Part shown: positions 1-6,927 of the stretch, piece after piece | Numbering within the stretch: position 1 is the stretch's first letter | Layout: each line of letters starts with the position of its first letter | Assembly: GCA_903912275.1 (NCBI GenBank) | Contig: CAIWGR010000642.1 | Span: forward strand, 1 to 12,288 | DNA: 12,288 nt | Origin: an uncultured delta proteobacterium | GTDB lineage: Bacteria; Myxococcota_A; Bradymonadia; REDH01 | Direction: 5' to 3' | Translations under genes and position numbers: made by a program | The notes under the pieces: model-generated | Told to the model about the DNA's origin: nothing | Seen by the model: only the letters and a program-made list of their open reading frames with translations | The model's database searches: none

Positions 1-1552
1 CGCCGGCCGCATGGATGCCCGCGTTTCGGATGTTGCCCTCGAGCGAGAGCGCGATCTTGTAGAGATACTCGTTGACCTCCGACTCCGCGATCGCCTCGCG
101 AAGCCGCGGCTCTTTCTCGTAGGCATCGGCGAGCTTGATGTTGAGCTCGTTGGGGATGAGCTTCGCGATCCGGTCCGCATCGGAGATGGGGATGTTGAGC
201 ACCCGCGCCACATCGCGAAGAACCGCCTTGGCCTTGAGCTGACCGAAGGTGACGATCTGCCCCACCTGATCGGCGCCATACTTCTTGGTCACATAGTCTA
301 TGACCTCGCCCCGCCGCGTCTGGCAGAAGTCGATGTCGAAGTCGGGCATGCTGACCCGCTCCGGATTCAGGAACCGCTCGAAGAGCAGCCCATACTGGAT
401 GGGGTCGAGATCGGTGATGCCAAGCGACCAGGCGACGAGCGAGCCGGCACCCGAGCCGCGACCGGGACCGACAGGAATGCCCCGCTGCTTGGCCCAGTCG
501 ATGAAGTCCCAGACGACGAGGAAGTAGCCATCGAAGTGCATCTTGATGATGACATCGAGTTCAAGGTTGAGCCGCGCAATATAGTGCGGGCGATCGGGCT
601 TCCAGCCCAGCAGCGCCACCTCGTCGAACCGCTTCTCGAGCCCGGCCGCCGCCGTCTCCCGAAGGAACTCCGACGGGCTCCCGCCGCCCGGAATCGCGTA
701 GTCCGGCAGGTAGTTGCCACCCGTGGGGATGACGACGCGGCAACGCTCCGCGATCCGCACCGTGTTGGCGAGCGCCTCGGGCAGATCGGAGAAGGTCTCC
801 TCCATCTCGTCCGGCGACTTCAGGAAGAGGTCACGCAGCGGGATGCCCGCCAGCACCTTCCGGTCCACCCGCTTCTCCATGCCGATGCACATGAGCAAGG
901 CGTGTGCCTCCACCTCTTCGGGCGCCAGGTAATGGACGTTGTTGGTGGCCACGCAGGGGATGGAGAGCCTCTCTCCCAGCGCCACCAGCGCATCGCACAC
1001 CTGCTGCTGCTGAGGAAGATCTTCGTGCCGCTGCAGCTCGAAGAAGAAGTTCCCCTCGCCGAAGAGGCCATGAAGCCGCTTGGCCAACGTTGTGGCGGAG
1101 CCGGTATCCCCGCGGAGGATCGCCTGCGGGATCTCGCCACCCATGTCGCCCGACAGCGCGATGAGCCCCTCGTGAAACTCCTCCAGATCGGCGTAGGTCG
1201 TGATGGGGCGTCCCCGCTTCACATTGGCCGACATCGAGGCGCGCGACACCAGCCGCACCAGGTTGCGGTAGCCATCGAGGGTCTCCGCGAGCAGCACCAG
1301 ATGGTAGAACCGCTCCCGGCCCGATTCGGCCCGCTCGGGCTGAACGTAGAGTTCGGCGCCGAAGATGGGCCGGACCCCCGAGTCCTTCGAATACTTCTGC
1401 AACTCGATGCAGGAGTGGAGCACGCCGTGATCCGTGATGGCCACCGCGTTCATCCCCAGCTTCGCCGTCCGCTTGAGAAGCGCCCCCACCTTCACGGTGG
1501 AATCCAGCATGGAGTAGTGGCTGTGAACGTGCAGGTGAACGAATGACGACAT
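1..1552 (-). CDS. dnaE: DNA polymerase III subunit alpha, N-terminal part (3' end beyond window)
   Basis: This is the catalytic subunit of the replicative DNA polymerase. The ATG at 1552 gives 517 visible residues, and the gene runs off the left edge. The N-terminal PHP domain starts with HLHVHS (H8, H10), D17, ITDHG (H42) and GAELYV (E67). The polymerase core follows, with GPGRGSGAGSLVAW in the palm and MPDFDIDFC at 402-410, where D404 and D406 match two catalytic aspartates of E. coli DnaE (D401, D403). Further on are TFGQLKAKAVLRDV and RNAGIHAAG, a finger-region signature. The start is supported by an AAGGGG ribosome binding site 7 nt upstream and by the immediate HLHVHS motif. Two PHP positions that usually bind metal look changed: D136 where a Cys is usual, and N205 in ATNNVHYL where Asp is usual. 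An error-prone DnaE2 paralogue is less likely, given the near-canonical replicative motifs. Confidence 0.96.
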   Translation of the reverse strand, partial: MSSFVHLHVHSHYSMLDSTVKVGALLKRTAKLGMNAVAITDHGVLHSCIELQKYSKDSGVRPIFGAELYVQPERAESGRERFYHLVLLAETLDGYRNLVRLVSRASMSANVKRGRPITTYADLEEFHEGLIALSGDMGGEIPQAILRGDTGSATTLAKRLHGLFGEGNFFFELQRHEDLPQQQQVCDALVALGERLSIPCVATNNVHYLAPEEVEAHALLMCIGMEKRVDRKVLAGIPLRDLFLKSPDEMEETFSDLPEALANTVRIAERCRVVIPTGGNYLPDYAIPGGGSPSEFLRETAAAGLEKRFDEVALLGWKPDRPHYIARLNLELDVIIKMHFDGYFLVVWDFIDWAKQRGIPVGPGRGSGAGSLVAWSLGITDLDPIQYGLLFERFLNPERVSMPDFDIDFCQTRRGEVIDYVTKKYGADQVGQIVTFGQLKAKAVLRDVARVLNIPISDADRIAKLIPNELNIKLADAYEKEPRLREAIAESEVNEYLYKIALSLEGNIRNAGIHAAG

Positions 1553-1559
1553 ACGGTGG

Positions 1560-1565
1560 CCCCTT
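1560..1565 (-). promoter_or_regulatory. Ribosome binding site of dnaE
   Basis: The minus strand reads AAGGGG 7 nt before the ATG at 1552. It fixes the dnaE start, which puts the PHP motif HLHVHS at residues 6-11 as in other DnaE proteins. Confidence 0.6.
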
Positions 1566-1580
1566 AGGTTGCGAGCACAT

Positions 1581-1608
1581 GCTGTAGGCCCGCCCCCCCC
1601 GCCGTCAA
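1581..1608 (-). promoter_or_regulatory. Putative sigma-70-type promoter of dnaE
   Basis: On the minus strand a TTGACG -35 box (1608-1603) is followed after 16 bp by TACAGC as a -10 box (1586-1581). The spacer contains a run of eight G. Transcription would start near 1574, leaving a leader of about 22 nt that just holds the ribosome binding site. The -35 match is good and the -10 match is partial, so this is a prediction by pattern only. Confidence 0.4.
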
Positions 1609-1667
1609 CCGCAACCGTCGCTCCCGATGTGCGAGCTGCAACCCTCCCCAGTCACATCTTGTCTCCC

Positions 1668-1677
1668 GTTTGCAAAC
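1668..1677. promoter_or_regulatory. Perfect 10-bp palindrome in the divergent intergenic region
   Basis: GTTTGCAAAC is a perfect palindrome lying between the divergent dnaE and lipoprotein genes, about 100 bp upstream of the latter. A short dyad here could be an operator, but palindromes of this length also occur by chance and no regulator gene is adjacent. Confidence 0.2.
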
Positions 1678-1702
1678 CTACTAAGAGCGCTCACGTGGAA
1701 GG

Positions 1703-1720
1703 TTCCGCTGCGGAGCGGAA
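1703..1720. other. Inverted repeat (7-bp stem, 4-nt loop) upstream of the lipoprotein gene
   Basis: TTCCGCT and AGCGGAA form a perfect 7-bp dyad around GCGG. It lies 56-73 bp upstream of the ATG at 1776. No T-run follows, so it is unlikely to be an intrinsic terminator. It could be an operator dyad or a hairpin in the 5' leader. Confidence 0.3.
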
Positions 1721-1761
1721 TCGCAATGAATGCAACAACGCTGAGACTGTCTCGGCAATTT

Positions 1762-1766
1762 GGAGG
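1762..1766 (+). promoter_or_regulatory. Ribosome binding site fixing the lipoprotein start at 1776
   Basis: GGAGG ends 9 nt before the ATG at 1776. This, together with a lipoprotein signal peptide beginning exactly there, rejects the longer in-frame reading that opens at 1569 through intergenic DNA. Confidence 0.7.
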
Positions 1767-1775
1767 AATGTCCCG

Positions 1776-2978
1776 ATGAAGAAGCTCTCCCTGTTGATGG
1801 CACTTGGTCTTGGTCTTGGCGTGGTTGGTTGTGGTGACGACGCGAAAGAGACCGCGACGACCGACACCGGCACCGCCGATACGGCCACCGACACGGGAAC
1901 GGGCTCGGGCTCGACCGACACGGGCACCGCCGACACCGGCACCGCCGACACCGGCACCGCCGACACCGGCACCGCCGACACCACGCCGGTCCCCACCGAC
2001 GCTCAGTTCTCCGGTCCCTTCTCCTACGTCTGGCGCATCCAGCTTCCCCAGGCGGGCACCGCCGCGGAGTGCTGCTTTGACTTCACCGGCGACGGCGTGA
2101 CCGACAACGGCCTCGGTACCCTCACGGGCGCTCTCGGCGCCATCTCGCCCGACACCGACATCCAGGCGACGCTCGACAGCGCCGTGGCCGATGGCAGCAT
2201 CGCCCTCCTCCTCGAGTACGCTGGCCTTGACGAGACCACCAAGACGGGCGCGACCCAGCTCTGGTTCTACCTCGCCACCAACGACGTCAACGGCGACGGC
2301 TCGGGCGACCAGACCTGGGACCCGGCCCTCAAGGGCGGCGAAGGCATCTTCCAGGTGCAGCCCACCTCGCTTGACGCCGACGGCAAGCCGCTCATCAAGT
2401 TCGAGTCCGCTTCGATCGACAGCAACGTCCTCGGCGCTGGCCCCGGCGACTTCCCCCTCACCATCCCGATCCCGGGCCTCCTCACGCTTGATGTCACCAT
2501 CAAGCAGGCCACCATCGAAGCCGACGTTCGCCCCGAGGCTTCGGGCATCTTCACCAACGACGCCGACATCGACTCCGATGGCGACGGCGTCTCCGAAGTC
2601 TGGGGCGGCGGCAAGCTTGGCGGCGTCATCCCCGTTGAGCAGGTCATCGGCATCCTCAACGACCTCGCAAACGACTGCGCCTGTGCCGGCATCGCGCCCG
2701 ACGCGGTCGTCATCATCGCCGGTGAGGGCACCGACCAGTACGACGTCGCTTGCGACCCGAACATCACCATCAACGACTCGGCTTGCACCGACGCCGATGG
2801 CCTGATCTGCGGCAACCTCTCGACCGTCTGCGGCTTCGCCCCGGCCCTGCCCACGCTCGGCCTCATCGACGTCGACACCAACGGCAACACCATCCCCGAC
2901 GCCATCTCCGTCGGCCTCCGCCTCTCCATGTCGGGCGCGGCCCTCGCCGCCACCCCCGTCGCTCCTGCTGCCCCCTAA
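1776..2978 (+). CDS. Predicted lipoprotein of unknown function with Asp-Thr-Gly repeat linker
   Basis: A 400-residue exported protein that I cannot assign to a named family. It starts MKKLSLLMALGLGLGVVGCG, a lipoprotein signal peptide with the lipid-attached Cys at 19. Gly follows that Cys rather than the Asp that retains E. coli lipoproteins in the inner membrane, so an outer-membrane or surface location is plausible. Residues about 28-70 are a low-complexity Asp/Thr/Gly/Ala linker built from DTGTA repeats. The rest appears globular, with a Cys pair (C99-C100), a second Cys-rich patch (NDCACAG onward), and acidic Gly-rich stretches resembling calcium loops: FDFTGDGVTD, DVNGDGSGD, DSDGDG at 266-271 and DTNGNTIPD at 367-375. 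It stands alone, divergent from dnaE and ending at a terminator-like hairpin pair. Function is unknown; a structural or adhesive envelope role is only a guess. Confidence 0.88.
   Translation: MKKLSLLMALGLGLGVVGCGDDAKETATTDTGTADTATDTGTGSGSTDTGTADTGTADTGTADTGTADTTPVPTDAQFSGPFSYVWRIQLPQAGTAAECCFDFTGDGVTDNGLGTLTGALGAISPDTDIQATLDSAVADGSIALLLEYAGLDETTKTGATQLWFYLATNDVNGDGSGDQTWDPALKGGEGIFQVQPTSLDADGKPLIKFESASIDSNVLGAGPGDFPLTIPIPGLLTLDVTIKQATIEADVRPEASGIFTNDADIDSDGDGVSEVWGGGKLGGVIPVEQVIGILNDLANDCACAGIAPDAVVIIAGEGTDQYDVACDPNITINDSACTDADGLICGNLSTVCGFAPALPTLGLIDVDTNGNTIPDAISVGLRLSMSGAALAATPVAPAAP
1863..1976 (+). repeat. In-frame 15-bp tandem repeat encoding Asp-Thr-Gly-Thr-Ala
   Basis: The unit GACACCGGCACCGCC occurs four times in direct tandem (1917-1931, 1932-1946, 1947-1961, 1962-1976). 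Only the first tandem copy differs, by one silent base. A further isolated copy lies at 1863-1877, with degenerate DT/TG codons between. The unit is a multiple of three, so copy-number change would lengthen or shorten the linker without a frameshift. Confidence 0.9.
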
Positions 2979-2985
2979 CGGGTGA

Positions 2986-3007
2986 CTGTCACGCTTCGGC
3001 GTGACAG
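2986..3007 (+). terminator. Strong hairpin after the lipoprotein gene (UUCG loop)
   Basis: Seven bases after the stop codon, CTGTCACGC and GCGTGACAG form a perfect 9-bp stem closed by a TTCG tetraloop, a very stable combination. No T-run follows directly, so this may act as the first half of a tandem terminator or protect the mRNA 3' end. Confidence 0.6.
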
Positions 3008-3013
3008 AAGCTG

Positions 3014-3045
3014 CGGCGAGGGAGACCTCGCCGTTTGGCGTTTTT
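3014..3045 (+). terminator. Second terminator hairpin with T-rich tail
   Basis: CGGCGAGG and CCTCGCCG form an 8-bp stem (3014-3021, 3026-3033) with a GAGA tetraloop, followed by TTTGGCGTTTTT. A shorter alternative stem, CGCC/GGCG at 3029-3040, sits directly against the TTTTT and is mutually exclusive with the long stem. Either could terminate the transcript before the next gene. Confidence 0.6.
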
Positions 3046-3075
3046 GGCCCCCGCATCTCTCGCGGATTCTGCGCC

Positions 3076-3080
3076 GAGGG
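3076..3080 (+). promoter_or_regulatory. Ribosome binding site favouring the start at 3086
   Basis: GAGGG lies 5 nt before the ATG at 3086. The in-frame alternative ATG at 3122, which would give a shorter and more typical signal peptide, has no comparable site before it. Confidence 0.45.
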
Positions 3081-3085
3081 TGTAG

Positions 3086-5656
3086 ATGCTTCAAACTTCC
3101 AACCCTGAATTGGTCCGGCTCATGAAGACGAACGCCCTCCTCGCCCTGACCCTCTCGCTCCTCTCCGCCTGCGCCGCCTTCTCCGATCCGGATGCGATCG
3201 ACCTACCGGACGCCCTGGAAGGCCCCGGGGTCCCCATCGGCGGAACCGACACAGGCAGCGACACCGGCGGAACACTTCCCGACGGCACACCTGTCGGACC
3301 CGATGGACGCCCCGTTGTTGGCTCGCTCCTCGGTGATAGCTGCGTCGCCAGCACCGAGTGCCGCTCCAACTTCACCTGCATTGGCGGCGCCTGCCTGCCC
3401 ACGGCCAACCGTGAGCTCGGCGAGAGCTGCATCATCAGCGGAGAGTGCGCTGCCGGCCTCGTATGCGGCACCACCAGCCAGTGTTTCGAGGCCGGGCCCG
3501 GCGTCGACGGCTCACCCTGCACGCAGGCACAGGACTGCGGCGAAGGTCTGCGCTGCTCCTACCGTGGCCTTGGTGGCATCTGCGAGACGCCAGGAACGCT
3601 CGACATCGGCGAGGCCTGCACCACCTCCTCCGACTGCGCCGCGCCGCTGCTCTGCGGCGTGGAGGGGCTCTGTCTGCTCCCCGCCGCTGGCTTCCCCTTC
3701 CTGCCAGACACCGAGTGCACAGACCCCACCGCCGAAACCGGCCCGTTCCGTATCTTCTTCGAGGTCCCGAAGGCAGGAGAGCCGCTCGCCGACTTCTTCC
3801 GCCTCCCCTTCCCCAACGACATCCGCCGCACCGACACAGGTATGAATCTCGACGGCTTCCCCGACCCCGGCGTCCGCTTCCTCGGCGGCGATGTGCTGGG
3901 GAGCTATCTCCGCACCCTCCGCGGGCTCGATGAGGGCTTCTCGACCAACCCCACCATCTACTTCCGCTTCTCCAAGGCACCCAACTTCGCCAGCATCCAG
4001 GGTGGCACGGGTGGCTCGCTCCGCATCGTCAACATCACACCCGACTCGCCCAGCTTCGGCCGCGGCGCCTCGATCGGCTGGAATGTCACCAATGGACGGA
4101 GCAAGTTCATCTGCCACAACTACGTGGCCATCCACCCCTCCTTCCGCTCGCCGCTCGAGCCCAACACCACCTACGCCGTCTACCTGACCGACGGCGTGAT
4201 CAACGACGAAAACGAACGTCTGGTTCAAGATGCAGACTTCGCCGCGGTGATCGGTGCTACGCGTCCCGTCGACGCGGAGCTTGCAGACGGCTGGACCAAG
4301 TATGCGCCCCTCCGCGAGTTCCTTGCGGCGCAGGGCATCCCCGCATCCAGCATCATGGGTGCTGCGGTATTCACCACCATGGACCCCATCGCGCAGGCGC
4401 GTGCGCTCCGCCCTGCCGTACGCGAGTTGCCTACGCCGGTGCTCGCGAACCTCCGCGCCTGCTCCACGGACGCAGCGGCCTCGGATGACGACCTCTGCTC
4501 GGTCGTGCGCGGTGATTTCGCCGAGCTGCACGCCACCGTTACCGCCCCCATCTTTCAGGCCGGTACCCGCCCCTACTTCGAAGAGACAGAGGGCGGCGAT
4601 GTCGTCGTCGATGCAGGCAAGGCCGTCGTACAAGGCACCGAACCGCTCCGCCTGAGCCTCACCATCCCCGCGGGCGACATGCCGGCAGATGGGTGGCCCG
4701 TCGTCATCTACGCCCACGGCACGGGTGGGAGTTTCCGCAGCGGGATCGACGACGGCACGGCCGGACGCATGAGCTCCATCATCGTCGATGGGCAGCCCGT
4801 AAAGGCCGCGCTTGTCGGTTACGATGGCGTCGCGCACGGACCACGCCGCGGGGCTTCGACGCGCGACCCCGCCACCCTCTACTTCAACTTCGCCAACCCG
4901 AAGGCAGCCCGCGGCAACACCCTCCAGGGAGCGGCGGACCTCCACCTGCTCACCTACCTCGCAGAGAACATCGCGGTCGACGCAGCCGCCTCCCCCACCG
5001 GCCAGGCCATCGCATTCAACCCAGCAAAGATCTACTTCTTCGGACACTCGCAGGGCTCCTCCGTGGGCTCCCTCTTCGCTGCACTGGAGCCCAATGTGAA
5101 GTCGGCGATCTTCTCCGGCCTAGGCGGCTCGCTGACACTCTCGCTGCTCAACAAGACGCAGCCCGTCGACATCGCCAGGGGCGTCCGGATCGCGCTCTCA
5201 GGATCGCTCACAGACAACAGCAGCGTGAACGAACTCAACCCCGTCCTCTCCATCCTGCAGTGGTACACCGATCCCGTCGACCCGGTGAACTTTGCGCCGC
5301 TCCTCTACCGCCGCATCCCCGCAGGTCGGAACCCGCTCCATGTGCTCCAGACGCTCGGACAAGGCGACAGCTTCGCGCCCGAGCCCTGCATGAAGGCCTT
5401 CGCCGAAGCGGCCGGACTCCCTGCGGGGACACCCGCCGGCTACACCCTCGCCGACTTCGCAGATACCCAGGCCTTCCCCGTCTCCCGCAACAAGCAGTCG
5501 AGCGCTGGCGTGCCCGTAACGGCCCTCATGATCCCCTACCTCGCCGAGGGCTTCGACGGCCACTTTGTCGCGCAGCGCAACGCAGCAGCACAGCGTCAGT
5601 GCCAGGAGTTCATCGGCACCAGCATCACCGCCGGCACACCGACCGTCACGGAGTAG
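3086..5656 (+). CDS. Cys-module lipoprotein with alpha/beta-hydrolase-like domain
   Basis: An 856-residue exported protein, probably a cell-surface or secreted hydrolase (esterase or lipase-like) of unknown substrate. A signal peptide ends in the lipobox LSAC; starting at the alternative ATG 3122 would give MKTNALLALTLSLLSAC. An Asp/Thr/Gly linker (TDTGSDTGG) follows. Four modules of about 25-30 residues span C86 to C196, each with a C-x5-C-x5-C-x4-8-C pattern. The C-terminal half has hydrolase features: VVIYAHGTGG (H544, oxyanion-hole type HG), FFGHSQGSS with nucleophile candidate S655 in a G-x-S-x-G elbow, an acid candidate D761 in GQGDSFAP, and a His candidate H826 in FDGHFV. The middle region (LPFPNDIRR, LEPNTTYAVYLTDG) resembles the N-terminal part of large bacterial lipase-like proteins. 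The stop overlaps the convergent transporter gene by 11 bp. The triad is inferred by motif and order only. Confidence 0.88.
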   Translation: MLQTSNPELVRLMKTNALLALTLSLLSACAAFSDPDAIDLPDALEGPGVPIGGTDTGSDTGGTLPDGTPVGPDGRPVVGSLLGDSCVASTECRSNFTCIGGACLPTANRELGESCIISGECAAGLVCGTTSQCFEAGPGVDGSPCTQAQDCGEGLRCSYRGLGGICETPGTLDIGEACTTSSDCAAPLLCGVEGLCLLPAAGFPFLPDTECTDPTAETGPFRIFFEVPKAGEPLADFFRLPFPNDIRRTDTGMNLDGFPDPGVRFLGGDVLGSYLRTLRGLDEGFSTNPTIYFRFSKAPNFASIQGGTGGSLRIVNITPDSPSFGRGASIGWNVTNGRSKFICHNYVAIHPSFRSPLEPNTTYAVYLTDGVINDENERLVQDADFAAVIGATRPVDAELADGWTKYAPLREFLAAQGIPASSIMGAAVFTTMDPIAQARALRPAVRELPTPVLANLRACSTDAAASDDDLCSVVRGDFAELHATVTAPIFQAGTRPYFEETEGGDVVVDAGKAVVQGTEPLRLSLTIPAGDMPADGWPVVIYAHGTGGSFRSGIDDGTAGRMSSIIVDGQPVKAALVGYDGVAHGPRRGASTRDPATLYFNFANPKAARGNTLQGAADLHLLTYLAENIAVDAAASPTGQAIAFNPAKIYFFGHSQGSSVGSLFAALEPNVKSAIFSGLGGSLTLSLLNKTQPVDIARGVRIALSGSLTDNSSVNELNPVLSILQWYTDPVDPVNFAPLLYRRIPAGRNPLHVLQTLGQGDSFAPEPCMKAFAEAAGLPAGTPAGYTLADFADTQAFPVSRNKQSSAGVPVTALMIPYLAEGFDGHFVAQRNAAAQRQCQEFIGTSITAGTPTVTE

Positions 5657-6821
5657 CAACCGCGCTCGTCCGCCCAAAGTAGCGGCCCCGCATCAGCCAG
5701 ACGCCCAAGGCGCACCAGTCGGCCACCGCTGCCAGCCAGAAGGCCCAGGAAGAGCCCTCCGAGCCCACGAGGCGGCCGCCGATGAGTCCTGCCGCGAGGC
5801 CGCCGCAGCCCAGCACGACCGAGGCAAAGACGCTCTGTAACAGCGGCCGCGGCGTCTGCTCCGCGTAGTGGTCGAGTTCACGCAAGAGCCCTGCATACCA
5901 GAGGCCGAACCCGGCGAAGTGCAGGAACTGCAGGAGCACCAACCACCAGGCGGACACCGCCATCGCCGTGGCGACCCAGCGAACGATGCTCAGAACGAGC
6001 GACCAGGCCACCACACCGCGCGCATCGCGCCGAGCAAACAGGCGCGGGGCAAGTGCGAGCGCGGCAACCTCGCCGACGATCGCAACACCCACTGCGTAGC
6101 CGGGGACCGCAGAGGAGAAGCCATGGTCAATGCAGAAGATGGCGAGGAACAGGTTGTAGCTCATCACCGCGACCCAGTGGAACCAGCCCGAGAGCAGGAA
6201 GAGCCACCAGTCCGCGCCGCGCGGCAACCGACCTCCGACGGACGATGGGGCAGCCGAAAGCGGGGTCTCCCTGAGTCGAAACACGAAGATTGCGGCGAGC
6301 ATGTAGAGCACCGGCGTATAGTCCACCGCAATCTCGCCAGCCGCGCCCCCCTCCATGCCCGACACGGCCCATCCGAACAGCGCCACTGCAACGCCGTAGC
6401 CGAGGCTTCCCCAGAGGCGGAAGGAGCCGAACCGTACCGAGCCGTACCGCCCGACGATGGTCGTATCGAGCATCGGCACCGTGCCAGCCTCCGGGAAGGC
6501 CTGCAGCCACATCAGCAGGCAGACAGCAACGAGCCCCGTAGACAGGTGCATGAGCAGCGACAGCAGGGCGCCAAGCCAGAGGGTGACCCGAAGGATGCCG
6601 GTCGGCCGCCCATACTTGACCGCCATGTAGCCGAGCGCCGGCTGCATGAGCACGCTGATGACCGAGCGGCCGCTGAAGACCAGGCCAATCTCCGCGGGCG
6701 TCATCCCGATGGACCGAAAGTAGAGCGGCCAATAGGTGACAATGAGGCCGATCGCCCCCAGATAGAGGAAGTAGGTGGCGCGAAGCGCCGTCGTTTCCTT
6801 CACTGCTGGCTTCCCGTGCAT
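5646..6821 (-). CDS. Major facilitator superfamily transporter (MFS_1-like, HcaT-related)
   Basis: A 391-residue inner-membrane transporter with about 11-12 hydrophobic helices and no signal peptide, a normal length for MFS proteins. An MFS A-type loop between helices 2 and 3 reads GYMAVKYGRP, lacking the usual Asp. The stretch FRLWGSLGYG matches the RLWGS motif of the MFS_1-like/HcaT group, which includes the E. coli 3-phenylpropionate transporter and relatives of LacY and nucleoside symporters. A soluble loop around residues 190-205 (LRETPLSAAPSS...) separates the two halves. The substrate cannot be told from sequence. The ATG at 6821 has no clear ribosome binding site, but helix 1 begins soon after it. 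The gene is divergent from the DUF6178-like gene and tail-to-tail with the hydrolase gene, so it is probably transcribed alone. Confidence 0.88.
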   Translation of the reverse strand: MHGKPAVKETTALRATYFLYLGAIGLIVTYWPLYFRSIGMTPAEIGLVFSGRSVISVLMQPALGYMAVKYGRPTGILRVTLWLGALLSLLMHLSTGLVAVCLLMWLQAFPEAGTVPMLDTTIVGRYGSVRFGSFRLWGSLGYGVAVALFGWAVSGMEGGAAGEIAVDYTPVLYMLAAIFVFRLRETPLSAAPSSVGGRLPRGADWWLFLLSGWFHWVAVMSYNLFLAIFCIDHGFSSAVPGYAVGVAIVGEVAALALAPRLFARRDARGVVAWSLVLSIVRWVATAMAVSAWWLVLLQFLHFAGFGLWYAGLLRELDHYAEQTPRPLLQSVFASVVLGCGGLAAGLIGGRLVGSEGSSWAFWLAAVADWCALGVWLMRGRYFGRTSAVATP

Positions 6822-6873
6822 CCGCGCGCAGCCAAGCCCGCGCCGCGCTCCCCTACCGCATTGCAGACGGTCT

Positions 6874-6882
6874 TGCTACGCT
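6874..6882 (+). promoter_or_regulatory. Possible extended -10 promoter element before the DUF6178-like gene
   Basis: TTGCTACGCT at 6873-6882 fits an extended -10 element (TG-n-TAnnnT; hexamer TACGCT at 6877-6882). No good -35 box is visible at the usual distance. Transcription from here would start near 6889, about 40 nt before the proposed TTG start and downstream of the ATG at 6775. Confidence 0.25.
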
Positions 6883-6927
6883 GCAGAGCCGCGATTCGCG
6901 CCACTCCTCCTGTGCCCCGGCCTCGGC

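Noticed and set aside
11..1546. Long plus-strand reading frame (511 codons) opposite dnaE
   Set aside because: The minus strand encodes DnaE with recognisable motifs over the whole interval. The plus-strand frame is the open antisense frame expected in GC-rich coding DNA and shows no family motif.
1659..1684. TTGTCT and TACTAA as a promoter for the first lipoprotein
   Set aside because: The spacing is only 14 bp and both boxes are weak, so I do not call it.
1569..1775. N-terminal extension of the first lipoprotein from an ATG at 1569
   Set aside because: It would bury the signal peptide 69 residues inside the protein. The GGAGG site and lipobox fix the start at 1776.
1605..3056. Minus-strand reading frame of 483 codons opposite the first lipoprotein
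   Set aside because: It is rich in Val, Gly, Asp and Arg with no recognisable domain, and runs through the tandem repeat and the terminator hairpins. The plus strand has a ribosome binding site and signal peptide.
3512..5047. Minus-strand reading frame of 511 codons opposite the hydrolase
   Set aside because: Shadow of the Cys-module hydrolase gene; low-complexity composition and no motif.
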